A stretch of 44,435 nt of DNA, from the NCBI RefSeq assembly GCF_003426025.1, contig NZ_QJSH01000022.1:1-44435 (forward strand). The letters are read 5' to 3'. The notes beneath the pieces are model-generated. The model did not search any database. It saw only the letters and a program-made list of their open reading frames with translations, and was not told the origin of the DNA. Positions within the stretch are counted from its first letter, which is position 1; each line of letters starts with the position of its first letter. The position numbers and the translations under genes are program-made. The DNA is from Paraliobacillus quinghaiensis. GTDB taxonomy: Bacteria; Bacillota; Bacilli; Bacillales; Amphibacillaceae. Positions 36,492-44,343 of this stretch are shown piece after piece.

Positions 36492-36685
36492 AATAAAAAA
36501 ATTGATTTTATCCTTATTTGATGGAATTAAACGAGAAATTAATCCATATAGAACATGCTAATGGGTTCTAAGGCTGTTTACTCGTAAATAGTAGTGAATA
36601 ATCTGAATTTTATTATAACAATTTATTTAAAAGTATGATAATATTTTTAATGGTATATAAAAATACAAATGGAGAGGTTTTAACA

Positions 36686-38041
36686 ATGAAGGTAGCAAAA
36701 TTTGGAGGAAGTTCAGTTGCTAGTGCGGAGCAATTAAAAAAAGTTGCACAAATTATACAAGCAGATCAAAACAGAAAAGCTATAGTAGTATCTGCACCAG
36801 GCAAAAGATTTTCTCAAGATGAAAAAGTAACAGATCTTCTAATTAAACTTGGTGAGGCCTACTTAGCTGATAAACCTTATCAAAGTGAACAAGAAAAAGT
36901 TCTTGAAAGGTTTGGAGCAATCATAGATGAATTAGAATTATCAGAACGTATTTTAGAAGAAATAAAAGATGACGTGGCAACAGTTTTTGCCAGTGATTAT
37001 CAACAGGAATTGAAATTAGAAGCTATTAAATCTATAGGAGAAGATTCTTTAGCTAAAATACTTAGTGCATATCTGCAATCTCTTGGTCTAGATGCAATTT
37101 ATTTGAATCCAAAAGATGCGGGCATCATTTTAAGTGATGAGCCAGGAAGTGCACAGATTCTTGATGAAAGTTTTGAGTTGTTATATAAATTGCATGAACG
37201 AAAAGAAATTGTTGTTATTCCTGGTTTCTTTGGATACACGAAAGAAGGTAAATTAGTTACATTTTCTCGGGGAGGATCTGATATTACAGGCTCAATCGTA
37301 GCAGCTGGTGTAAAAGCGGATCTGTATGAAAACTTCACTGATGTTGACTCTGTTTATTGTGTAAATCCTACAATCGTTGATAATCCTAAAGAAATTACAT
37401 CATTAACTTACAAAGAAATGCGAGAACTATCCTATGCAGGTTTTTCAGTATTTCATGATGAAGCACTTATTCCAGCTTTTAAAGCTAGTATTCCGGTTTG
37501 CATAAAAAATACTGATAACCCAGATGGATTAGGTACAATCATTGTTTCTAAAAAAGAACCAAATGGTAATCCAGTTGTGGGAATTGCAAGTGACACAGGT
37601 TTCCTTAGTTTGTATGTAAGCAAATACTTGATGAATAGAGAGTTAGGTTTTGGTCGTCGTTTATTAAATATTCTAGAAGATGAATGTATTTCATTTGAAC
37701 ACACACCTTCTGGAATTGATGATATGTCAGTTATTATTCGAGGAAGCGAGTTATCACTAGAGAAGGAAGAAAAAGTTATTAAACGTATTAAAGAAGAGTT
37801 AGATCCAGACACTGTTTATACAGAAAGGGATTTGGCCTTAATTATGATTGTTGGGGAAGATATGAATAGTACAGTCGGAATAGCTGCAAAAGCAACAGAA
37901 GCTTTTTCGCGTGCTAATGTTAATCTAGAGATGATTAACCAAGGTTCTTCTGAAGTATCACTAATGTTTGGTATAAAAGAAGAAGGAGTAGAACGAGCGG
38001 TAAGATCATTGTATCAGGAATTTTTTGAAGAAGAAGCATAA
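36686..38041 (+). CDS. Aspartokinase (monofunctional, two ACT domains)
   Basis: Phosphorylates aspartate, the first step to lysine, threonine, methionine and diaminopimelate. 451 residues, close to the roughly 454-residue class III type (YclM of B. subtilis) rather than the LysC/DapG types with internal beta-subunit starts. The N-terminal kinase motif is MKVAKFGGSSVAS; FSRGGSDITGSIVAAGVKADLYENFTDVDSVY is in the active site. Two C-terminal ACT domains (about 300-450) suggest allosteric inhibition. ATG 36686 follows GGAGAGG; an in-frame ATG at 36635 has no site. No lysine riboswitch is visible in the 190-base leader. Confidence 0.92.
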   Translation: MKVAKFGGSSVASAEQLKKVAQIIQADQNRKAIVVSAPGKRFSQDEKVTDLLIKLGEAYLADKPYQSEQEKVLERFGAIIDELELSERILEEIKDDVATVFASDYQQELKLEAIKSIGEDSLAKILSAYLQSLGLDAIYLNPKDAGIILSDEPGSAQILDESFELLYKLHERKEIVVIPGFFGYTKEGKLVTFSRGGSDITGSIVAAGVKADLYENFTDVDSVYCVNPTIVDNPKEITSLTYKEMRELSYAGFSVFHDEALIPAFKASIPVCIKNTDNPDGLGTIIVSKKEPNGNPVVGIASDTGFLSLYVSKYLMNRELGFGRRLLNILEDECISFEHTPSGIDDMSVIIRGSELSLEKEEKVIKRIKEELDPDTVYTERDLALIMIVGEDMNSTVGIAAKATEAFSRANVNLEMINQGSSEVSLMFGIKEEGVERAVRSLYQEFFEEEA

Positions 38042-38058
38042 GAGCATACTAAGGTTTT

Positions 38059-38097
38059 AAAAGCACACGAAACTGCATTAGCAGCGTGTGCTTTTTT
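38059..38097 (+). terminator. Terminator of the aspartokinase gene
   Basis: AAAAGCACAC (38059-38068) with GTGTGCTTTT (38086-38095), with a further CTGC/GCAG pairing inside, followed by T. Confidence 0.9.
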
Positions 38098-38154
38098 AAA
38101 CATCAACACAATAACTGAAGGAATATCGATTATGTTCCTAATTAATCAAAAATG

Positions 38155-38279
38155 AATGCCTCGGTACAAGGAATTGCAACTGTTGCTGAAGAGTGTGTCG
38201 CGGGAGTTGAACAAATGTCAAATTCGTTTCAAAATTAGTAGAAGAACTAAATGGCTTGATTCGACAATTCACACAATAA
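38155..38279 (+). pseudogene. Decayed C-terminal fragment of a methyl-accepting chemotaxis protein
   Basis: Translation from 38155 gives NASVQGIATVAEECVAGVEQMSNSFQ. In a frame shifted by one it continues KLVEELNGLIRQFTQ and stops at 38279. Together this is the typical tail of a chemoreceptor (..VEEISAGMEQ..S..KLVEELN.LI..F..). The frame break falls in the A run at about 38230-38234 and is explained by loss of one A. No upstream part of the gene survives, and a terminator follows at 38299. It looks like the relic of a deletion, not a functional gene. Confidence 0.65.
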
Positions 38280-38298
38280 AAAACAACGAAAGAATCAG

Positions 38299-38337
38299 GA
38301 GTATCCCAAAAGCATAATTTTTAGGGATACTCTTTTT
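38299..38337 (+). terminator. Terminator behind the chemoreceptor relic
   Basis: GAGTATCCC (38299-38307) with GGGATACTC (38324-38332), a 9-bp perfect stem followed by five T. Confidence 0.88.
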
Positions 38338-38380
38338 CATATCAACAATTCATTAATTAAATGTACATAAATTATGAATG

Positions 38381-38409
38381 TGAAAACTTTTTTTGCTTTA
38401 GTGAGGTAT
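38381..38409 (+). promoter_or_regulatory. Candidate ECF-type promoter
   Basis: TGAAAAC (38381-38387) and GGTAT (38405-38409), 17 bases apart, resemble the -35 (TGAAAC) and -10 (CGTA-like) elements of ECF sigma factors. It lies before the sigma gene and could be autoregulatory. Confidence 0.4.
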
Positions 38410-38453
38410 ATAAAGTGAAAGAACAAAAAAGATTCATAAAGGGAGTGAAACAC

Positions 38454-38990
38454 TTGTTAGAATCTGAAATCATTGAACGTTTAAAAAGCCGTGACCAACA
38501 AGCTCTTCGAGATCTGTATGATGTATATTTTGATTATGCGATCCGAACGGCAACGATTGTTATGAACCATAATAACTCTTATGCAGAAGATGCTGTTCAA
38601 GAAACTTTTATTAAAGTATATCAAAATATTCACCTTTATCATTCGGATAGACCTTTTAAGCCTTGGTTTTATAAGATTTTGTTAAATGAATGTAACAGAA
38701 TTTTAAAAAGGAACTCAAAGGTGGTTAGTGTGGAAGAGGTAAGACATGAACACGATCAAACAGAAGAAACATACCTTCATCATCTTCTTGAGTATGAAGT
38801 GTTATATCTTGCTATTCAAAAACTTGAACTGCACAATCAAATTCCAATTGTGCTGAAATATTTGAATGGGTTTAAAGAACAAGAAATAGCAGAAATTTTA
38901 GATGAAAACGTAAATACAATAAAATCCAGATTGTATAAAGGAAGGCAAAAATTAAGAAAGTATTTAGAAGCTGAAAAGGAGGTAAATTAA
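38454..38990 (+). CDS. ECF-type RNA polymerase sigma factor
   Basis: 178 residues from TTG 38454, which follows AAAGGGAG; GTG 38415 (TGAGGT upstream) is a possible longer start. Region 2 spans about 10-80 (LRDLYDVYFDYAIRTATIVMNHNNSYAEDAVQETFIKVYQNI). Region 4 is at about 115-172, with a helix-turn-helix EQEIAEILDENVNTIKSRLYKGRQKLRKYL. It lacks region 3, as ECF factors do. The next gene starts immediately after its stop codon and encodes a likely anti-sigma factor, so the pair should form a signal-responsive switch. The signal is unknown. I cannot assign it to a named B. subtilis factor. Confidence 0.88.
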   Translation: MLESEIIERLKSRDQQALRDLYDVYFDYAIRTATIVMNHNNSYAEDAVQETFIKVYQNIHLYHSDRPFKPWFYKILLNECNRILKRNSKVVSVEEVRHEHDQTEETYLHHLLEYEVLYLAIQKLELHNQIPIVLKYLNGFKEQEIAEILDENVNTIKSRLYKGRQKLRKYLEAEKEVN

Positions 38991-39791
38991 ATGGACGATA
39001 AAAAAATAGAAAAAGATATTAGAAAAAGTTTAATAGCCAATACAAATAAGGTATCTAATAAAAAGGAACAAATTTGGAACAATATTGAGGCAAGAATGAA
39101 TATCACGGAAAAAGCGCGTAATGAGGTGGGGGAAAAACCGGGTAAGAAAGATGTGTCACGCAGACGTAGACAAAAGAATACTGGGAAATCAAAACAGTGG
39201 GTAATGGGGATTCTTGCAGCAACCATACTCTTTGGGGTGTTTTTAATAAACACTGACACAGGTCAGGCTGTTGTAACTAACATTACCGAATATTTTGCGC
39301 CTGAGAAAAAAGTTATAGATGAGGTAGAAGGAATATCTGAAGAGAAGGAAGTAACACTACAAGAAAGTAAAGCTGGATATAACATTTATATTGATGAAGA
39401 AAGGTATATTCTCATTGAAGAAAATGGTGTGGATAAAATTGTTCCTAAAGAACCATTAGGGGATCAATACCCTGAAGTTTCAATGACAATTTCACAAGTT
39501 GAAGATATAGAGCCAGAACAGTTAGCAAAAGAGATTCACAAACAATTAAATGATTCTTATGAAAATGTACAGTCCGTTACCACAGTGGATCAACCTTTCG
39601 AAGCAATTGTCGTTTCTGCTCTTGATGGAGATGACTGGGATAGTCCGGTTAATAAAACGTATATCATTTCAAATCAAAAGAAAGGTAGCTTTGTTATTAG
39701 TGAAAAATATTTCCTTGAGGCTGAAGAAGGTCATGGAGCAAGGTTCTACAATATGTTAAAGGAATTTAATGTTGTAGAAATAAGTAAATAA
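38991..39791 (+). CDS. Membrane anti-sigma factor (predicted)
   Basis: 266 residues: a charged cytoplasmic N-terminus of about 70 residues (rich in K and R, KKDVSRRRRQKNTGKSKQ), one transmembrane helix (about 72-88, VMGILAATILFGVFLI), then an external domain of about 170 residues. The layout and the adjacent sigma gene argue for an anti-sigma factor that releases the sigma on an envelope signal. No zinc-binding HxxxCxxC motif is present, so it is not a ZAS-type protein. The ribosome-binding site AAAGGAGG lies within the sigma gene end. Confidence 0.8.
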   Translation: MDDKKIEKDIRKSLIANTNKVSNKKEQIWNNIEARMNITEKARNEVGEKPGKKDVSRRRRQKNTGKSKQWVMGILAATILFGVFLINTDTGQAVVTNITEYFAPEKKVIDEVEGISEEKEVTLQESKAGYNIYIDEERYILIEENGVDKIVPKEPLGDQYPEVSMTISQVEDIEPEQLAKEIHKQLNDSYENVQSVTTVDQPFEAIVVSALDGDDWDSPVNKTYIISNQKKGSFVISEKYFLEAEEGHGARFYNMLKEFNVVEISK

Positions 39792-39813
39792 GTGAATGAA
39801 AAAATGATAGGGC

Positions 39814-39848
39814 AGGAGCAGAGAATTTAATTTTCTGCTCCTATATAT
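39814..39848 (+). terminator. Terminator of the sigma/anti-sigma pair
   Basis: AGGAGCAGAGAA (39814-39825) with TTTTCTGCTCCT (39831-39842), 12 bp with one G-U. The following sequence is only moderately U-rich. Confidence 0.8.
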
Positions 39849-39886
39849 TTTTAATGTGGTTTTAAAAGACTATTCTAAATTTAAAT

Positions 39887-40204
39887 TCAACTAAACCTAT
39901 TTTTTACTTTACCGGGTGCAGTTCTAATGTCTATTGTTTGAATATATGAAGTATCAACAGTAGAAGGAAGCCTTTTTTTAAATTCTTTTAAAGCATAACT
40001 GTTATAATCAAGAAGTGATTTGCATTCATATCTTTCTTCCATGTTTAATGTAAACTTGATTTTTATTTTATTTTTTTGGGCAGTAGTGTCATGATTAATG
40101 ATCTCATAGTTTTCTAATGTACGTATTAAGTGATATTTAATGTCTTCTAGCATTGTATATTCGCTGTTGAAATAAACCTCGGTGGTGCCGATTATCTGAA
40201 TCAT
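39887..40204 (-). CDS. Orphan protein of unknown function, 105 residues
   Basis: I do not recognise this protein. It is predicted to be soluble, with no signal peptide or membrane segment. It alternates strands and a central helix (MIQIIGTTEVYFNSEYTMLEDIKYHLIRTLENYEI) and ends in a basic RTAPGKVKNRFS. One cysteine (position 62). The strong ribosome-binding site AAGGAGGT, four bases before the ATG on the minus strand, supports expression. It converges on the anti-sigma gene. No partner is obvious. Confidence 0.7.
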   Translation of the reverse strand: MIQIIGTTEVYFNSEYTMLEDIKYHLIRTLENYEIINHDTTAQKNKIKIKFTLNMEERYECKSLLDYNSYALKEFKKRLPSTVDTSYIQTIDIRTAPGKVKNRFS

Positions 40205-40432
40205 AAGTACCTCCTTGTTGTTATTCCCATGGGCTCTATTTTATCATACGAAAGTTTAGAATTTAATACAAAACACGACTACTTTTTATTGATGGAATTG
40301 AGGAAGTGAGTAAACAACTGAATGCATACGCATCCAAATTGTAAGATTAGTATGATTTGAGTAATTAAATATTAGTTAATAAATGCTTTTAATTCTCTAA
40401 AAAAATATAGAAAGTGTTCTAAATCACACCAT

Positions 40433-40447
40433 TGATAATAATTATCA
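40433..40447. promoter_or_regulatory. Perfect Fur box upstream of the cupin gene
   Basis: TGATAATAATTATCA is an exact match to the 7-1-7 Fur consensus TGATAATnATTATCA. PerR and Zur boxes differ at the outer positions. It ends 47 bases before the cupin start, so iron-dependent repression is inferred. Confidence 0.75.
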
Positions 40448-40494
40448 TATACAATAAGGATGCTTTAAGAATATAATTTGAAGGGGATACAATA

Positions 40495-40836
40495 ATGATA
40501 AAACATAATATAACTGATTTTATAGAATTTAATTCAGAAAGATTTACTAAACGTGTGATTTTTAAAGAGGACAAAACAACGGTGTTCATTTTGAATTTTA
40601 AACCTGGACAATCACTACCAGCGCACAAGCATCCTGGATCAAACGTACAATTAATAGTCTTGGAAGGTGAAGGTAAGTTCGCGATCGATGGAGAAGAAGT
40701 TTTGATTAAACAAAATGACACACTATTTGTTACTGGTGATGAGGAGCTTGCTTTTTCGAATTGTGGAACAGAGAATGTAAGTTTATATGTAATGTTAAAT
40801 AAAATACCTGATGAACGATACGCTGAAAATATTTAA
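40495..40836 (+). CDS. Small cupin-domain protein
   Basis: 113 residues forming one cupin barrel. Motif 1 is GQSLPAHKHPGSNVQLIVLEGEGKF, with H-x-H and Q in place of the usual H-H-E set. Motif 2 is less clear (GDEELAFSNCGTENVSLYV) and lacks the second histidine. Metal may therefore bind only through the first motif. Function unknown; such small cupins act as sensors or binding proteins. It stands alone with a good site (AAGGGG) and its own terminator. A perfect Fur box lies upstream, so it may belong to the iron-starvation response. Confidence 0.82.
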   Translation: MIKHNITDFIEFNSERFTKRVIFKEDKTTVFILNFKPGQSLPAHKHPGSNVQLIVLEGEGKFAIDGEEVLIKQNDTLFVTGDEELAFSNCGTENVSLYVMLNKIPDERYAENI

Positions 40837-40853
40837 AGATTATTAAAAAATGT

Positions 40854-40895
40854 AATGGATAGCAAATTGATTCTTATTTGTTATCCATTCTTTTT
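40854..40895 (+). terminator. Terminator of the cupin gene
   Basis: AATGGATAGCAAAT (40854-40867) with ATTTGTTATCCATT (40876-40889), 14 bp with one G-U, followed by a T run. Confidence 0.88.
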
Positions 40896-40971
40896 GTTTT
40901 CATTAAAATAACTCAGTTGATATACTAGTAACATAAACTTATGTATTGTATGTTCTGAAAGGGTGAACTAA

Positions 40972-41694
40972 ATGGGACAAGAAATAAAAGGTAAGATAGC
41001 TTATATTACTGGAGCAAGTAGTGGTATTGGTAGGGCTACTGCACTTATGTTTGCCAAAGAAGGAATTCATGTTGGTCTGATCGCTCGAACAGAAACTAAA
41101 CTACTAGAAGTAGCAGAGGAAGCAAAAACGTTTGGGGTAAAGGCGGTATTTGCTACTGCAGATATTGCAAACATGGATGAAGTTGAACAAGCAATAGCTA
41201 GTTTGAAACGGGATTTAGGAACAGCAGATATACTTATTAATAATGCTGGTGTAGGAATATATGGTTCATTTTTAGAAATTGATCCAGAAGAATGGAAACA
41301 CACCTTTGAAGTTAATGTATTTGGCACATACCATGTCACTAAAGCTGTTTTGCCGCAAATGCTTGAAAAGAATCAAGGTGATATTATTAATATTTCATCT
41401 AGTAATGGTTTGAAAGGTACTGCTGGATCAACTGCGTATAGTGGATCGAAATTTGCTATTCAAGGTATGACAGAAGCTCTTATGCAAGAGGTACGGGGAA
41501 ATAATATACGTGTCTTTACATTGAATCCTAGTTTAGTGGCAACTGAACTGGCGTTTGAAGATAAACTTGATGAACAAGATAAGAATAAATTCATGCAACC
41601 AGAGGATATAGCAGAGTATATGTTAGCACAGCTTAAGCTTCATCCACGTATATTTATTAAACAGTCATTACAGTGGGCGACAAATCCGTTTTAG
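40972..41694 (+). CDS. Short-chain dehydrogenase/reductase (YqjQ-like)
   Basis: 240-residue classical SDR. Cofactor loop TGASSGIG (13-20), NNAG (90-93), catalytic S142/S143 region, Y156 and K160 in AYSGSKFA. The R-T after the second strand (ARTETK) suggests NADP preference. The substrate is unknown; the closest recollection is B. subtilis YqjQ. The C-terminus (IFIKQSLQWATNPF) looks complete, although an insertion element begins 6 bases after the stop codon. GAAAGGGTG precedes the ATG. Confidence 0.87.
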   Translation: MGQEIKGKIAYITGASSGIGRATALMFAKEGIHVGLIARTETKLLEVAEEAKTFGVKAVFATADIANMDEVEQAIASLKRDLGTADILINNAGVGIYGSFLEIDPEEWKHTFEVNVFGTYHVTKAVLPQMLEKNQGDIINISSSNGLKGTAGSTAYSGSKFAIQGMTEALMQEVRGNNIRVFTLNPSLVATELAFEDKLDEQDKNKFMQPEDIAEYMLAQLKLHPRIFIKQSLQWATNPF

Positions 41695-41742
41695 AAAATA
41701 GTCGAGAACCCTCGTGACTTCAGTCATGAGATGAATCGACTT

Positions 41743-41790
41743 CGGACAAGGGTTAGCTTCTGCTAACTCAATTGTCCGACATTTTTTTCG
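41743..41790 (+). terminator. Hairpin in the IS left end that may terminate the SDR gene
   Basis: CGGACAA/TTGTCCG with an inner GGGTTAGC..GCTAACTC pairing, followed by a run of seven T at about 41782-41788. It fits an intrinsic terminator and could stop transcription from the upstream chromosomal gene into the element. Confidence 0.6.
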
Positions 41791-41888
41791 GAGCTAAAGC
41801 GCATATGATATTTAAAAAGGAATAATAACCATTCATAAATCGACGCTTTTCTATATACATGTGATATAATGAACATGAGGTGATGGCG

Positions 41889-42290
41889 GTGTCAAAAGTT
41901 ATTTACGGTAGAGGATATGTCTATTCGCTTCAATACCATCTCGTGTGGTGTGTAAAGTACAGAAGAACGGTCCTTGTCGATGAGATTGAACAATCGTTGA
42001 AAGACATTCTTAGTGAACTTTGCAAAGACCATGAAATAACGATTGAAGAAATGGAAACGGATAAAGACCATATTCATCTGTTGATTTCCCTAAAGCCCCA
42101 GCATTATATCCCGACTGTTGTGAAAACCTTAAAGGGACATTCAGCTAGGCGATTATTTAAACGCCATTCTGAAATAAAGAAACTTCTTTGGGGAGGTCAT
42201 TTGTGGAATCCTAGCTATTTTATCGCAACAGTTAGCGAAAATACCGAAGAACAGGTTCGCGGATATATCCAAAACCAAAAAGAAAAATGA
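41889..42290 (+). CDS. tnpA: IS200/IS605 transposase TnpA (HUH, Y1)
   Basis: 133-residue single-strand DNA transposase. The HUH motif is H61-I-H63 in DKDHIHLLISLKP. The catalytic tyrosine is Y126 in RGYIQNQ. MSKVIYGRGYVYSLQYHLVWCVKYRR is the usual N-terminus of this branch. The start is taken as GTG 41889, six bases after GAGGTG; ATG 41883 and GTG 41880 are alternatives. It cuts and rejoins single-stranded ends at the hairpins described for the element. tnpB follows after 15 bases on the same strand. Confidence 0.92.
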   Translation: MSKVIYGRGYVYSLQYHLVWCVKYRRTVLVDEIEQSLKDILSELCKDHEITIEEMETDKDHIHLLISLKPQHYIPTVVKTLKGHSARRLFKRHSEIKKLLWGGHLWNPSYFIATVSENTEEQVRGYIQNQKEK

Positions 42291-42305
42291 TTGTAGGTGA
42301 AAGCC

Positions 42306-43595
42306 ATGCTTGAATTAGTAAACCGCGGCTATGTATATCGTGCTATCCCTATTTCTGATGAAGTAGAAACGTATTTGCGCCAGTGTTTTGGTGCAGATAG
42401 AAAGATGTATAACCTTCACGTCGCCTATCTATATGACTACTTGGAAAAGAAGCCGTATCAAATTGGTGACAAATTACCTTCTTTAAAGCAGATGGGTATG
42501 CCGACTGTTTCTGCATTTAAAAAACAATCCGTAAGTGACGATCATATAGCCTACTTGTATCTTGTAGATGCCTTTGCTTCTAACGAAGCAAAACAACACT
42601 TCAACAAAGCAATGACAGCCTTTAATAAAATTGCCTCTAAAAAACAATACAAGAAAGCTGCCTTGAAACGTCAGAAGACACTAGGGATAGAACCGACATT
42701 TCGTGATTTAAAAGGAATGCCCAAGTTCCATTCTCGTAAAGGGAGCAAAGCTAGCTACACGACATTTAACCAAAACGGAAATATCTACATCGAAGATGAC
42801 ATATTATATCTTCCATCAGCGCAAAAGTCTTCTGTGAAAGTCGTTGGGTTGAAGCTATATACACATAGACCATTGCCACAAGGTAGTAAAATTAAAAATG
42901 TAACGGTTACGATGAACACGAAAGGACAATTTGACGTGTCTATTTGTGTTGCATTTCCAAAGCAAATTACAAGCATTGGTATACCAAATCGCATTTTGGG
43001 ACTAGATTATTCGCAATCTCATTTTTTCGTAGATAGCGAGGGTAAGAAAGCCAATTATCCGCACTATTATCGAAAAATGAAAGCACGTCTAGTCAAAGAA
43101 CAACGCATATTGTCACGAAGAGTGAAGGGCTCTAATCGTTGGGAAAAACAGCGATTAATTGTTTCAAGACTACAGAACAAAGTTGCAAACCAACGAAAAG
43201 ATTGGCGGCTTCACAAGAAAGCCTATGCTCTTTCGAATCGCTATGACATGATTGTAGTAGAAAACATAAACCTTCGTGCAATTGGACAAAACAAGCATTA
43301 TGCCAAAAATCAGCAAGATAATGGGTTTGGTAACTTCCGCTTGTATATAAAGTACAAACTAGAACACCAAGGAAAATACTACGTCAAAGTCCCGAAAAAC
43401 TTTGCGTCTACACAATTATGTTCCACTTGCAGTCATAAGAATACGGCACTAAAAGGCAATGTAGCTGTTCGTGAATGGGATTGCCCTTCTTGTGGCGCAC
43501 ATCTTGATCGAGATATTAACGCTGCGTTCAACCTTAAACAATATGGAGAACACTATACGAAAGATGAAATTCTACCACAAATAGTTGTGGCTTAA
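42306..43595 (+). CDS. tnpB: RNA-guided nuclease TnpB (IS605 OrfB)
   Basis: 429 residues. The RuvC-like nuclease core is complete: D234 in LGLDYSQSH, E319 in VVENINL and DRD (401-403) in HLDRDINAAFNL. A zinc finger with two CxxC pairs (CSTC and CPSC) lies between the last two. Family members cut double-stranded DNA guided by an omega RNA made from the 3' end of the element and help keep the element in place. ATG 42306 is preferred over the upstream GTG 42297 because the site TAGGTG is correctly spaced. With all catalytic residues present, it is likely functional. Confidence 0.92.
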   Translation: MLELVNRGYVYRAIPISDEVETYLRQCFGADRKMYNLHVAYLYDYLEKKPYQIGDKLPSLKQMGMPTVSAFKKQSVSDDHIAYLYLVDAFASNEAKQHFNKAMTAFNKIASKKQYKKAALKRQKTLGIEPTFRDLKGMPKFHSRKGSKASYTTFNQNGNIYIEDDILYLPSAQKSSVKVVGLKLYTHRPLPQGSKIKNVTVTMNTKGQFDVSICVAFPKQITSIGIPNRILGLDYSQSHFFVDSEGKKANYPHYYRKMKARLVKEQRILSRRVKGSNRWEKQRLIVSRLQNKVANQRKDWRLHKKAYALSNRYDMIVVENINLRAIGQNKHYAKNQQDNGFGNFRLYIKYKLEHQGKYYVKVPKNFASTQLCSTCSHKNTALKGNVAVREWDCPSCGAHLDRDINAAFNLKQYGEHYTKDEILPQIVVA

Positions 43596-43735
43596 ATGAT
43601 AAAAAACGGGTTGCTTGGAGCCTAAACAGTACCTCTAGCGTGGTTTAAAGGACTAGACGCTGGTCTTGTTGTCCGCTGTAAATTTCTAAAGGTCGTAAGA
43701 CCTTACAAGCCCGTGACTTCAGTCATGGGTTGTTG
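43596..43735 (+). ncRNA. Predicted omega RNA / right end of the IS element
   Basis: A 140-base non-coding stretch after tnpB with several hairpins (including AAGGTC/GACCTT and the terminal CCCGTGAC/GTCATGGG). In TnpB systems the guide RNA covers the 3' end of tnpB and the right end, and its guide comes from the host DNA just beyond. Here that would start near 43736 (about ACTTGAAAAG..). The position is predicted from family knowledge; no direct evidence of transcription is visible. Confidence 0.6.
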
Positions 43736-44046
43736 ACAAACTTGAAAAGTATTTCCCTCTTTAAGAATGATTTGATCTGGGGATAATGAATAGAACATTT
43801 CACTTAATTTCAAAATTTAGTGCTTTTCTTATACATGTCTAATAAACACAAATGAAGTTGACATATTGTTGTGCTACAATCTCTATTTCGCATAGTCTTC
43901 CTTTTTGAATGGAAAATTAATAATGCCCTTTTGGAAATTTGTATATATAATGAAGGAATTGTTATAATGAATAGTAATCACATCAAACAAGGTAATCAAA
44001 TGATCTCCTTACTCGCAAGAACTTGCGAAAAATGTCGATTTATTTG
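43736..44046. other. AT-rich stretch upstream of the rrn promoters, no gene seen
   Basis: Between the insertion element and the rrn promoters I find no credible gene. A 27-codon frame at 43967-44050 lacks a well-placed ribosome-binding site. The AT richness could include UP-elements for the promoters at its right. Confidence 0.6.
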
Positions 44047-44074
44047 TTGACTTTTTAGTGAAACATGATATGAT
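44047..44074 (+). promoter_or_regulatory. Upstream rrn promoter (P1)
   Basis: TTGACT (44047-44052), 16 bases, TATGAT (44069-44074). First of two tandem promoters before the rRNA genes, the usual arrangement in Bacillus. Confidence 0.7.
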
Positions 44075-44197
44075 TGTTTAGCTGTCGAAATAATACTGAA
44101 AAATATTTGATTTACAAATTGAATTTTGTTCAGTTATGAGATAGTAGCCACATTCAAGTCATCATTTCATTACGAAACTAAAAAGTAAAAAAAAGTG

Positions 44198-44227
44198 TTG
44201 ACATGATAGTTTGATAGATGGTATGAT
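44198..44227 (+). promoter_or_regulatory. Downstream rrn promoter (P2)
   Basis: TTGACA (44198-44203), 18 bases, TATGAT (44222-44227), with an A-rich tract just upstream. Transcription would start near 44234, about 110 bases before the 16S gene. Confidence 0.8.
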
Positions 44228-44261
44228 ATAAAAGTTGTCGCAAACGAGCGGTAACAAAAAT

Positions 44262-44276
44262 TGATCTTTGAAAACT
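44262..44276 (+). promoter_or_regulatory. boxA antitermination site in the rrn leader
   Basis: TGATCTTTGAAAACT matches the Bacillus rrn boxA (TGnTCTTTGAAAACT type). It is bound by NusB-NusE in the leader transcript; nusB is encoded at 23265 in this window. Confidence 0.8.
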
Positions 44277-44343
44277 GAACGAAACAACCAGTATGTTAAG
44301 TAAGAAACAAGCTAGTATTTTAAATGAGCAACCAAGCTCGCAT

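Larger units (their letters stand above)
41701..43735 (+). mobile_element. IS200/IS605-family insertion sequence (tnpA plus tnpB)
   Basis: About 2.03 kb bounded by subterminal hairpins instead of inverted repeats. The left end has CTCGTGAC-TTCA-GTCATGAG (41711-41730) within GTCGA/TCGAC (41701-41705, 41736-41740), and a second hairpin CGGACAA/TTGTCCG (41743-41749, 41772-41778). The right end has CCCGTGAC-TTCA-GTCATGGG (43710-43729), preceded by AAGGTC-GTAA-GACCTT (43690-43705). The two end hairpins share CGTGACTTCAGTCATG, as needed for recognition by TnpA. Both genes are intact, so the element may be active. The exact cleavage sites were not determined. Confidence 0.85.

Noticed and set aside
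36493-36685. Lysine riboswitch before the aspartokinase gene
   Set aside because: I looked for the L-box core and long P1 in the 190-base leader and found neither. The gene type also fits one without a riboswitch.
39550-39759. Plus-strand 69-codon frame inside the anti-sigma gene
   Set aside because: It is fully internal to a longer supported gene in another frame, with no start signal.
43858-43880. TTGACA and TACAAT as a third rrn promoter
   Set aside because: Only 11 bases separate the two hexamers, too few for a SigA promoter.
43967-44050. Possible 27-codon peptide upstream of the rrn promoters
   Set aside because: The nearest GAAGG is too far upstream, and the frame ends within the -35 of the first rrn promoter. 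Nothing supports translation.
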